In this document: in pieces, positions 11,227-22,610 of the stretch
How the letters are laid out: each line of letters begins with the position of its first letter
How positions within the stretch are numbered: the first letter of the stretch is position 1
From: Girardinichthys multiradiatus
Lineage: Eukaryota; Chordata; Actinopteri; Cyprinodontiformes; Goodeidae
NCBI RefSeq assembly: GCF_021462225.1
Contig: NC_061794.1
Span: 42,656,914-42,720,913, forward strand
Direction: 5' to 3'
Length of the DNA: 64,000 nt
Notes under the pieces: generated by a model
What the model was told of the DNA's origin: nothing
The model's database searches: none
Seen by the model: the letters and a program-made list of their open reading frames with translations, nothing else
Position numbers and translations under genes: made by a program

Positions 11227-12836
11227 TTGCTTTCAAATAAATAAAATTCCCATTACAAATAGTTCACCCTCTATGAAACTGAACACCATAGTCAGTTTTG
11301 TGACTTTATTGTAAATCTTCAATTAAGCAGCTAAAAGGCATTTTTTGTGGACCTGAACACATTCCAATTGTACTCCAAAACTAGATCCTAGTGAGTTGTG
11401 ATTGTTGATGTTGGTTTTGTTTGATGTAGTCTGTCATTTTACTCTTTTTATTAAGTATTTACAGTGCTAACAATGCATTTTTAACCTGGGGACCTCAAGA
11501 TGTCAGGAGTTAAAGGTTTGGGAAAATCACGTTCTTTCAGGTTCCAACTTCTGATCTTTTCAAAATTGTATGCTAGTTCAGACAAAATGTAAGTTAACTA
11601 AAACATGTAACTTAAGTTAGTTTATAAGATCTTACTGAGCTACCTGTTGTGATTTAAAAGGCTTTGCAAGGGTGGTTTTACATATTTTCTGTTATAATCC
11701 AGCAATTTTATATTTAAAAATATTTGGTCTTCTTTAAATTAAATAAATCAAGAAATTGATTTATACAAACAACTCAAAAATTATTTGGCTATAATAAATA
11801 AAACACATTTAAAAAAATGAATTGATATTTATTTACATGACGCACTCAAACATGTACCTACTAATTTATCCTGTTCTGTCCAGATTCCAGGTGTAGTTGT
11901 TTTATTTTGGTTTTTAAAATGTGTTTAAATAAGGGAGTGACTCACTGAGTAATATTGGAATGTCCTCTCTGCTCCTGTCACAAGATCCAATATGATTGAA
12001 CATGTTTCCAGATATAACACTTATTTGCAGCTCATTCATGGATTACTCAAAGCACAGACCTGTTAAATTAGTTCCATGTGTTTGTAATATCATAACGAAG
12101 CCCTCTAATAAGGGAATGTGTCACCCATGTCTCTGGTGTCTGGCCATTTTGCCTTTTTCTCTGCAAGTCCAGAGATGCTCGAGAAGCACAGGCAGCCAGT
12201 CGGCAAGAATTAGAGCAGCGTCCATGATTGCGCTGACGTCTGCAAGGGGTCGGGCTGGAGATTAAGCCTAATAAAAATGTGTGATTTGTTGCTTTCATAT
12301 TTGGAGGATGTCAGCTTCAATTTGAGCTAGCACACTGCCTCGAGGCAGGCTGGGTGACAAACATGAAGAATGCACTGATGAACTGCTGGCAATCAAGTGT
12401 TAGTTCTCTCATCCACTATATGACTGCGGCGAAAGCCTGCACACATTGTTAAACCGAGGTTTGGCATCATTTTATTTGAATTTCATGCAATAAATCACTT
12501 AAAAAAAACAAGGAAATTGGATTCAGTTAGTCACCTTTTATTAATTTATTTATGTGCAGACCAGACCAGATTTCTCTGCTTTTGGACAGGCTTGTTCTAT
12601 AAAGAAAATTATGCTGTTTCATACTGTTTTCAAATTTTTATTCTGTATTATAAATTGTTAAAGTCACTCGGTTTAGCATTTATATGCAGTATGCAAGGAT
12701 TCCATGCAGTTCATATGACATTCTGATGCATATAAGGATTTAAGGATATTTTTAAAGTGCACATATTTTAGAATATTTTAGAACCAAAAACCCAAACCCA
12801 AAAATCTTAAAAGCATAACACCTTCAATTGTCACTG
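11227..12836. other. Intergenic, no gene recognised
   Basis: AT-rich DNA. A short, more GC-balanced block at about 12110-12260 carries overlapping ORFs on both strands with no recognisable product. It may be regulatory or chance. Confidence 0.45.
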
Positions 12837-12970
12837 ACATGCAGCAATCCCTCCTCCTGATCAAGCATGTGGCAACAGTGGACAGTTGATAACATTGAGT
12901 CATTAATTTTGCAGCAATCCCTCATGCCGAGCATGCATGTAGCAACAGCAGAACGGAAAACTCCCAAAAC
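12837..12970 (-). mobile_element. Fragment of L2-like LINE 3' UTR
   Basis: TGCAGCAATCCCTCCTCCTG, a GTGGACAGTTG segment and GCAGCAATCCCTCATGCCGA followed by GCATGCATGTAGCAACAG parallel positions 41961-42075, the 3' end of an L2-like element. Only about 130 bp survive. ORF and tail are absent. Confidence 0.6.
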
Positions 12971-15900
12971 ATCTGCTGATGTAAGCAGATTGAATTAAAC
13001 CAATAATAAGTGTCTCAAAAGGATCATCTTGCATGCAAAGCCATGTTAATTAGCTTCAGCTTTGATCGTTTTTTTTCTCTTTGTCTGAGCCAAATGAATG
13101 GCAGTGTTTGACTGCAGCTTCAGTATTTGAACTTCCTTTCAATATACCACGAGTAGCATAAGCGACTTTGTAGAACCAAACAACATGTTGTGTTGAAACA
13201 GCCTTATAAAGCTTGAATGGCACGACAGAGACCTTTGAATAACATCTTGAGAGCTACATTAGTGGACCATAATTAAATTCTCAAAATGGGACTCACAATT
13301 CACATGGCTTTTCAAACATGCTGATGCATGTCTGTGCACATCAGCTTAATGAGCCTGGCCAGAACCAGAGCAGACATCACAAAGTGAAATCTAAATCATG
13401 CAAAAATGTTTGTGTTTTGAATAACAGTTTTTTTCTAAATCAGTCCTTTGTTATGAGTTAATAACTGGTAGACTGGGCCAATGACAGTACACTTTTAAAT
13501 GCCTCTGTAGGATGCCGGTTTGTTTGGTGTCCAAGCCACTTCTCTCAAACTCATTTCTCCTGGCTTCCTCCTCTTCACAGGATAAATCTTATGAATCATC
13601 ACTGAATGAACTTAAATTTGATCTGCAGACTTAGATATCACTACTTTTGCCTTTTGTGGACATTGCGTTTTACACCAATGCCTTAGTTTGGTGTTCATCA
13701 TAACATAACCTTGTCATTCAGCTGCCTTGTACTTGCCTTTTTTCCTTAATGCTTTTTTCAATTTTTGTCTTGGAAATTAATATATTTATAGTGTGTTTCA
13801 AGCCTGAAGAAAACTAAACAATAAAAGTTGTAAAAATTATGATATGTGCCAAGTATCCATCAATGGTTTCCTTTTAAAGATACAGTTGACTCTGTCTGAT
13901 TTACTAAATTGTTATTTATGTTATAAATGTAGACATTAAGCAATGTAGTTGTTAAAAAACACACCAACAAATCCATATTTCAAGTGATAAGACATTCATT
14001 AAATGGTTATGGCATACAAATACAAATTAAAAAAGGTAAATTAACATAGAAATGCTTGAAAAATTGAAATACAGCCTTCAGAATCTGGCTCACTGGCAAT
14101 GATTCAGAATTTATAATATTAATCAATAACCTCTGTTCAAAGTGTGGCGATAGTGAGCATCTGTAATTATTAAACAATCATTACATGAGAAGAGCAAAGG
14201 CAAGAAAAAAGTGAGGAGAAATAATTAAAAAGCCAATCAGGCAAAGGGTTTGAGTCATCTGAATATGATCGGGAGCGAGGACAGACGGATGAATGGACTG
14301 TTTAAGATTCTGGAAGTTTAGAAATATCTCATGCATTATAACTGAAGCCCCACCCCTGGTTCCCCGAGTTTAATCCTTTTTGCAAGTGCTTCATCAACCT
14401 TCAGCTTTTCTGACAAGACAGAAGTTTCAGCATGTATGATTAATAAGATACAAATGTGCAACTGATATTTGATAAATGACTTGGGTTTCATATTCATGAT
14501 GTACAATGAATATGCAGCACCAGGGGCTTAGGCCTACTTGATTGATCAAATGTATTCCATTCATCACTTACTTTTGCTTAATTAGCATATTTGGAGCAAC
14601 ACCATTAACAGGGGAGGACTATGGGCTATTTGGAAGATATGATGTATATAAAAGAGCAGACATACATGTAGAAGTCTTTGTCTCGTGGCGCTCGTGCTTC
14701 CTGCCAGGAGCAGATCTGTACACTTTCTTATTAAAAAAAGCAGAAACAAGCAGCATTAAAATGTATAGTTTTCCACTGCTTCTACATTCCAAGTATTTGT
14801 TCAGTCACATTTGTGACTAAAAATGATGTCACTCTATCTTCAGTAGTTCAATTTAGGACAATAAAATGTGAGATAACTACTTTGTGAACAGGAAGTGAGA
14901 GATTTAATGCTCTTTCTGGATATTTCTCAGAGGGTCGTAATAACCTGGGGACTTTAGGGAGAATAAATGGGAGAAAGGGGAGTTAGGATGTGGGTCATTA
15001 TAGCTATAAGTTCTAAAGCCCTTCATTAAACACATGAGCTAGTCATTACCCTGCTGCACCGTGATGAACATTTTGAACCCGTCTCCCGCCCCACCTCCGG
15101 TTTACAAGCCTGATGATGCAGTGAGTCCAGGGCAAAGCTAAGTCAGGCTCAGTGTAAATGTTTCCTGCGTATCCAAGCAGACAAATTCTGACGCACATTT
15201 TCCCTATTACAGCATATCATCGTCAGCCGGATGCATGCTAGTGCAAGCACGGAGCGTACACTTTATCATTATTTGATAGTATTTTTAATAACAGTCTGAC
15301 AAAGGATTTGCAGATGTGAGCTGCCGTCAGTTTTTGTGAGGCTGGGTTTTACTGAGTCTGCAGAGCAAGGAAACCCACGTGGATAATCTGATTTTTCAGC
15401 TAGGCTGTTACGGTTTTGAAAAGTAACTTTAATGTAAACATATTTATGTTTTTAGTCAGGCTGTGTGGCATTTTAGAAGTTTTAAAAGTATACCAAGAGA
15501 CTGTAACATCACCACCACAAATGCTGAAAAAAAAGAAATTATGTTTTTGTCTATAAGATCTCCTACCCAGATTCACTGTAAAACATAAATACATAGCTTA
15601 ATATATGTTATATATTGTAATATATGACAATAATTTATTTTCATGCATATGTTTGAAAGTGACATAAAAAACTGGGCCTGATAAATAGATATTTAGTATT
15701 TAGATTGTATTTTTATTCCTGTACATTTAAATAATGCAGGCATTAATTGCTTTTTATCATCACGTGTTATGCCACAATTCTTCAAGAGAACGGTTTTAGA
15801 AAGTAACTCGAATGTTAGTAGTCTCATGTTTTAAGTCAGACTTTGAGACAAATGTCATACTATCAATGAGCCAAAATAAATTTTGTGCTTATCTACGCTG

Positions 15901-16825
15901 GGAAGAAGATGTGATATTTACTATAGACCACTTTTTTCTTATATTGACTTTATTTGATCACGTACGTTTTAGGCAGACCAGTTTTCTGTACAAACAAATG
16001 AAAGATCTACATAAAAATGACACCTGTTGCTCAATATATATAATATAACAATGTAACATTTTTCCATATGGGTAACATTAGGGCACACATAAATAAGTTT
16101 AGTAAGACAAAAAAAAAAAAACATTAAAACATTTTTATAATATCTAATGTAGATATAATAATTGTCTTTTTCTTTTTAGTTACTGGATGCATGTTTTATA
16201 GAAATGAAGCAGCCTGTTTATATTGGGCACCACAATTTGTGGTTTCCAATGTTAGTTATTAATCATGGTGATGTGATCTTTTACAACAATGTCAAGTACC
16301 AAAATTAGCCAAATGACATTCTTGTTGCACTGCTGTGATACATTTTGATTTAATTTCATTGACAGTGACAGAGTGTTTACTGTTGGTCACTAATTGATCG
16401 GTATAAAGTTTTCTTTAATATGTTAACAATCCGCTTTAGTACACAATTGGCTTGTTTTGAATTGTTTCGACTACAAGTTAGCTAGGACCTTGAACAATAA
16501 ACCATAACGATACAATTTTGCATCTGAGATGTTACTGCATTTCATATGCATGAATTCTGGTGAATTATTTTTGTTTATAGAGCATCAATTCACAACTGGC
16601 GTCATCTTAAGGAGCCTGCAAGGCAAACCACTTCGGTGCATCCCAAGAAAAACAAAGAGCGCACAGAGAAAATTGCAGCAATGTCAAAACCAAAAACACT
16701 AAACAGAGGTTTCTGGAATGGGCTGATTTTTCGGTGGGTTGTCCTGACTGGTGATCAGCTCATCAGAAACAAAACAATCTGATATTTTTTCCCTCACTCA
16801 GCTAATTTTAGGGTCAGTGAGTTGT
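12971..16825. other. Intergenic, no gene recognised
   Basis: Long AT-rich stretch with no ORF over 92 codons and no recognised repeat. A TATATAAAAG box lies at 14645-14654. Balanced-composition blocks at about 15030-15240 and 16590-16700 look unique. Poly(A) runs occur near 16110. Confidence 0.45.
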
Positions 16826-17560
16826 TTAAAATTCAATTCAATTCATTTTATTTATATAGGGCCAATTCACAACACATGTCGTCTCAAGGCACTTCATAAA
16901 AGTCAGGTACATACATTCCAATTAATCGTAACCTTTGATCAGTGCAGTCAGACTCAGTTATTTATTCAAATTGGATAAAATGTTTTTCTATCTAAGGAAA
17001 CCCAGCAGATTGCATCAAGACAGAGAGTTGTATGATGGAGCTAGATCATTAAGGGCTTTATATGTGAGAAGGAGAATTTTAAATTCTATTCTGGATTTAA
17101 CAGGGAGCCAATGAAGGGAAGCTAAAATAGGAGAAAAATGATCCCTCTTTTTAATTTTTATCAGAACTCTTGCTGCAGCATTTTGAATCAGCTGAAGGCT
17201 TTTAACTGCATTTTGTGGACATCCTGATAGTAACGAATTACAATAGTCCAGCTTTGAAGTAACAAATGCATGGACTAGTTTTTCAGCGTCACTCCTGGAC
17301 AGGATGAAGTCAAGAAAAGAAGAACTGCTGTAAAACCCTTCTAGAAAGAAAATTGTATTTTCTTTAAAGATATCACTATGCTGTTTTTCCAGACTGCCAC
17401 AAACGTCCACAGAGGATGGCTGAACATATAGCAACAAAGTAACTGTTTTATTCACTTCTGAGACATGGATTTTGCTGGATTTAGAAATGCTGACAGCTTT
17501 TTGGAAATCTGAAGGTAAAGGTAATGATCTATACTCTCCAGGGGATCCACAGAGGAACTA
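16826..17560 (-). mobile_element. L2-like LINE 3' fragment
   Basis: The minus strand carries the C-terminal region of an L2-clade reverse transcriptase ORF (17015-17455), then a shortened 3' UTR and a short TTCAATTCAATTCA tail (about 16830-16850). The tail and adjoining ~150 bp closely match 41750-41950. The 5' end is truncated and the 3' UTR carries an internal deletion near 17000. Confidence 0.82.
17015..17455 (-). pseudogene. Truncated L2-like reverse transcriptase C-terminus
   Basis: Of 146 codons, roughly residues 53-142 resemble the post-catalytic region of fish L2-like LINE proteins. Key strings are LSRSDAEKLVHAFVTSKLDY (53-72), LIQNAAARVL (89-98), LASLHWLPVKSRIEFKILLL (111-130) and YKALNDLAPSY (132-142). 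The N-terminal ~50 residues are out of frame or deleted. No catalytic reverse transcriptase motif is present, so it is a dead fragment. Confidence 0.85.
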
Positions 17561-18131
17561 GGATTGCAAATATAAGATGATACAGATAGTTTAAAGTCTC
17601 ACCTCCATAATCATGTTGCCTTCGTTTAAAAATAACAGTCAATACCTGTTTCGCAGCAAAGCTACAGCTCAGCAACTCATAAAGGCTGCTGAATTCTTCT
17701 AAATAGCTAAGATGACTGAATAATATAATGATATATCACAGTTTTCAGTAAACCTGAGCTTTTTCTTAAATATTAAATTGGATTCAGCTATGAAAGACAA
17801 GCAGAAGCCCCACCCATCCCTCAAAACCATGACCCTGCGAAGATAAGCTCGTTTAAACAATGGATGTATGGATAAAGCTTAGTTATTTTGAAAAGTAAAA
17901 TGAGATCAGTATCTTAAAATGTGTCTTGTTTCCATGGTTTAAGGTATGAAAAAAGCTATTAAGTTATTATCTGTCTCATAAAAAAAGAAGAGGTTTTAAA
18001 TGGAACAAACTGCTCTATAAAACTGAGACGTTTGCAAAAAGAGTTGTTTTATTTTAATATACACATTTTGTGAAGACAGCTTTTATTTTTATTGTTGTTA
18101 TAAAATTGTTATTTCTCCAGAAAGTAAAAAA

Positions 18132-18165
<34 letters not shown>

Positions 18166-20960
18166 TATATTTTTTTTTTTTATTACAACTCTTTAAGAGA
18201 AACTGGTGGGACTTTTAAAAAAATCTAAAACTTTATTTGAATTCTTGGATCTGTGTATCTCTACAAATAAATATTTCTGAAATGCACAAGAATTTATTGA
18301 AAATGCACAATGGTGATAAAAAAGCAAGCGCCTCTGTGCCAAGATTTGTGTATTCTTAGACACCCATTCTCATATTCACAACACATTTTCGAGAAATGTT
18401 TCCATTTTCCCTTTATCTTTGATAAAAATAAAGAAAACTAATGATAATAATTGCCTGAGGGTGTATTTCTAGTGTATGACTCAACATTAAAAATTGAGAC
18501 TAAAAGAGTAGAAATAGAGGGGGAAAAAGAAATCACATAAAACTAAATACAGGGGCTTAGTCATGCATTAAAGCATTTTATGTAACTTGTTGGAAAATGT
18601 ATTTGTTTATTAAGGCATTTATATTGTTCCTTTTCTTTGTTTTAACATTATTTGACTTCTCTACCGTTGTCCTCTGCTGTGGCTACAAAAAAGATTTGTT
18701 TTCCTGGTTTCTTCTAAGCTGCATATGTCTGATATTGATGGCAATCAGTTTGTGGTGGGGCCTTTGAGTGCCCAAAGGAGGCTGACTGTGCTTTGTAATT
18801 ACCCATGACATGCTTTATAAATGGTGCAATTAACAGCGTTTATATCCAAACATCCTAAATCAATTAATATAAAGCACACTGAGAATTATGAGCCTATTTC
18901 ACTTGATTTTATGCAATGTTTAATCTGAAGTATTTGTTTAAGAGATTGAACGGGAATGTGTTAATTTGAGGACCAGATCAAACTACTGTATTAAACAATT
19001 GCTTTTGAATTCATAGAAATCCTATTATTTTACATCTATGCTGTTTTTGTGTACCACAATTATATTTAGAGAAAGCTAATTTCCTTCTAAATCATTACTG
19101 AGTTTTTCGTATTTTCTAATAACATTAAGCTAAAAAATAATTTTTATTTTTATTAATACTTTCTGTGTTGCAGGGTATATGGTGCATTTAAAAAAAAAAA
19201 GAGTGACTTTAAATCTAAACGAACAAACACTAACAGACAAAATTGTCATCCTTTCCTTAGCCAAGCATTCTACTGCAGCTTAAGAACAATGTCTGCTTCA
19301 ATTTAAAATAAGTTCCTCCTCTAAAACATAATGGTCCTACAGCCAAATCAGAGATCCATCGGCAAAGAAAGGCAGTAAATAATTTATGGCTTTAATCTGC
19401 TCACTGAGGTGTGTGGTCTTTGACAGTAATTATAAATGCAGGGAAAAATTATAGCTGAATACTTTAACTGCATTAGGAGTCATCTGATGAACAACGTGAT
19501 TGCCTCCTCATTTCCAACAATAGGGGGCAAGTTGGTGTCACGGCATTCAAATCACCACAGAGCTCATGTGCTTTTCCCCATTTACCATCAAATGTCAGTT
19601 GCCTGTTATAAAACAGAGATTTGATGGGTGGAGGTAATTGAGGACTTGATTGCTTGAAAAGAGATGAATTGCATAAAATGTTTATGAATTTAGGAGGCAA
19701 TTATTTTTAATAGCTTTGAAATAATAGAGCTGGAGGAAATATGTTTAATTGTTATGATAGTATCTTGCAGCAGCGGCGGCTGCAGCATTCACAGGGAAGC
19801 AATAAAGTCTGACAGGAGGATATATCTTTCAAGTGTATCTAAAAGTCATAAGGTGAGAAGAGGATTGTGGTGTGCTGTAAAGGATGGTGCTCTTTGTCTT
19901 ATATACTGTAAGTTCTCTGTGGATATAAAAACACGATGAAGCCGATATTGTGAGCTGAAGAAGGTTTGTTTCGTCATTTTATAGTTTAGTTAAGCTTTAA
20001 TTGGTGATGTGCAGGTCAAATATTGTTTTTTTGTTTGTTTTGTTTGCCTACCTATTTATTACAGTGATAAAAATGAAGAATTCCTACTTTTTTCGGTCCA
20101 TGAACTCATCAACAAACAGAATCCACTTTGATCCACTTTGATTTGAGTTTAGTAAAAATCTGATAAAGGTTAGAGGTACGTGCTCAGGTGCAAAATGGGG
20201 GTAACGTTGTGAACTCCTACCCCGTCAGAGTATCTGCAGCATATTGTTTTCCTTTAATGTTTGTTAATAAAAAAAATAAATAACTGACTGAGTTCGGGGA
20301 ATCTTCTGACAGAATCTGACAAACTGTCTTACCATTTTTTGGGCTGTTGTGTTAATTTTTTGTTTGAAAGTGACTCATTTTAAATACTTTCAATTCATTA
20401 CGAGAAATACAGAGGATGACTTGTGGGAAGGGTTTGCATTTATAAGCCAATGCTTCATGCTTCATCCTTTTTTATAAAGTGGATTATTTATTAATCTGGT
20501 TTTTGAGATGCTTTATATTAGTTTCTCTTTGTTCCATCACTACCATAAGATCCTATTTTGTCTTTTATTATTCTTTCCCAGTCTGAATTAAATAAATAAA
20601 TTAAGTTGTTTATTAAAGTACATGCAAAAAGAAAAAAAGAGTACTGTTACAAAGTTCCTTATCATCAGCATTTTAGCTACAGTTGCCCATGACTTATCCA
20701 AAGCTTCTGCTGTTGAACTTACAACTGATGGTAATGCTAATCTGAATACAAAACCAGTATTGATCAGGCGCAGGTCATATTAAATGTGCACTTTAATATT
20801 TTAGTATAGTCAAAAGGTTAATTGGTTTCAATAATTCAATTCAAAAAGCCAAAGTCATATTTTTTTATTCTTTACACAGAGATATTTTAATCTTGTATCA
20901 TTCTTTGTCTAATAATTTAGTCGTTTTTTGTGATTAAAGCATAAAAACCAATAAATGGAA
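17561..20960. other. Intergenic, no gene; possible regulatory block at 19330-19830
   Basis: AT-rich DNA with a strong A/TA/T low-complexity hairpin at 18126-18181. The block 19330-19830 has no repeat signature and contains many ATTA/TAAT cores and a CAGCGGCGGCTGCAGC run, the type of composition often seen in conserved non-coding elements. Short ORFs here have no recognisable domain. Confidence 0.4.
18126..18181. repeat. Poly(A)-(TA)n-poly(T) low-complexity palindrome
   Basis: About 24 A, then roughly 11 TA units, then about 11 T. The tract can fold on itself. Confidence 0.9.
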
Positions 20961-20969
20961 CTTCTCAGA

Positions 20970-21745
20970 AAACAAGATTTCATTTATATGTCCCATCCTG
21001 TCCAAGTTTGGTTATTTTCTTTATCCCTGTTGATTGTTCACCTGTTGGTACTGCACTTTTTCCTTCCACTCAACTTTATATGCTTTGTGAACAACCAGCT
21101 TCTTTAGCAATGAGCATTCATGGCTTTCCCTCCTTCAGTGACTGTCTGATGAACAATTTCCAGGATTAGCAGTTTTTCTGTTACAATTTTGTAGACTATA
21201 TTTGCAATAAATAATTTTTTATTGTTTATTTATTTATAATTAAAATTAACTGCAATAAAAATAGGTACTATGCCAATGTGTGATACAGTTTAGTTGAAAA
21301 TTATAATGATTTAGATTTAAAATGACTTTAATTCAACCAAGATGTTTGTTTTTGATAGAAAATGAAACAGACATCTCAAAAGATAAAAGCTTTGTTGCCA
21401 TTACTACAATCAAACCGCTTTCATAATTGCCGACCTGCTTTCAGCATGTTTTCCACTTTGACAATTTTCTTTGGTGATGAGGTCTTTGAGGCTGGAAGGC
21501 CTCCTTGTGATCAACCTAATCTTTAGCACCTTCCACAGATTCTCTGTCAGGCCACTCTAAAACACTAATGTGCCTTCCAGTCAGTGGAAACATGTTGGCA
21601 AAAATAAAAGATTACTAAATCTGCAAGGGGAATGAATAATGTTGGGCTTAAACATATAAGCTTCACTTTTTAAACTGTTTTCAATGAAATTCCATTTTAC
21701 TGACATATACCTGGATTTGTTCTGTTTTCTATTTTGTTCAACTGT
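20970..21745 (-). mobile_element. DNA transposon relics, probably Tc1-like, minus strand
   Basis: Two recognisable segments are present. GGCTTTCCCTCCTTCAGTGA with CTGATGAACAATTTCC (about 21120-21165) is a stretch repeated in many fish non-autonomous elements. The second, GGAAGGCCTCCTTGTGATCA, CACCTTCCACAGATTCTC and AACATGTTGGCAAAAATAAA (about 21490-21610), resembles a Tc1-like minus strand. Boundaries and inverted repeats are unclear. Confidence 0.5.
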
Positions 21746-21779
21746 TACAGTAACCATAAGAAAAACGCCCTGACCTGTG

Positions 21780-22610
21780 ATTTTTATGTACTGTTACACA
21801 GATGTTTTTAAGTCACTGATTCAATCTTTACAGAAATGCCAGCTGCAAAGTGTGTAAAACATAGATCTAATTGACAAAACACAAATACAAGCCATTATCA
21901 AATGTTAACTCTTTATTTGAATAAGTAAAAAAGGTGCAGGTAATCACAGGTGTCATGTTGTTCTCATTGTTGCATGAAACAAACTTTTTTGTGTTTTCCT
22001 AAAATATATGTACATGTGAAATGTTCTTGCTTCCAAACAATCTAATTGTTTTAGAGAAATGTACATAATCTGTCTAAATCGGTGATTATACATTTATTAA
22101 AGTGCTTATCTTCTTCTATCATTGCAACACAAAACATGTTTACACAGCGATATATTGTACAGTTATGCATGTGTGTTGTCATGTCTTGGGCTACCTGCTT
22201 CAAAAGCTGCACATCTGTGCAGATGTACTTTATCACAGAGGTTGTACAAGTAGTTCAATTAGCTCATTCTTTTTATTTTACTTTAAAATACAATTGAAAC
22301 TTGACATATACAAATAAATAGTAGTCATAGCCAGGGCTATTGCATGCAAACATCAGCAATTATGTTTTTCTTCAAGCAGTAATATATTTCATTACTGGTG
22401 GTGCATTTGAGCTGGGTGCAAAAGTATCTCTTAGTGTTTCCTCACACAATTTCTAACCAGTGTGTCTCTGCTGAACTCCATCAGTTATTTTCTTAAAGTC
22501 ATGATGATGCACACTGTACAACGCTAATTGAAAAATGCTTGAAATATCTGACCCGTGTAATAAAAAAAAAAAGGAATAAAAGAAAAAAGTTAGAATATCC
22601 ATATAAAACA
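21780..22610 (-). other. tshz2: Probable tshz2 3' UTR and 3' flank
   Basis: This stretch lies immediately downstream of the tshz2 stop codon. It is AT-rich with no credible ORF. Minus-strand AATAAA hexamers occur at 22272-22277 and 22093-22098, giving possible 3' UTRs of about 340 and 515 bases. An additional one lies near 21,913. Which of them is used cannot be decided from sequence, and vertebrate TSHZ2 transcripts can have much longer UTRs. Confidence 0.5.
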
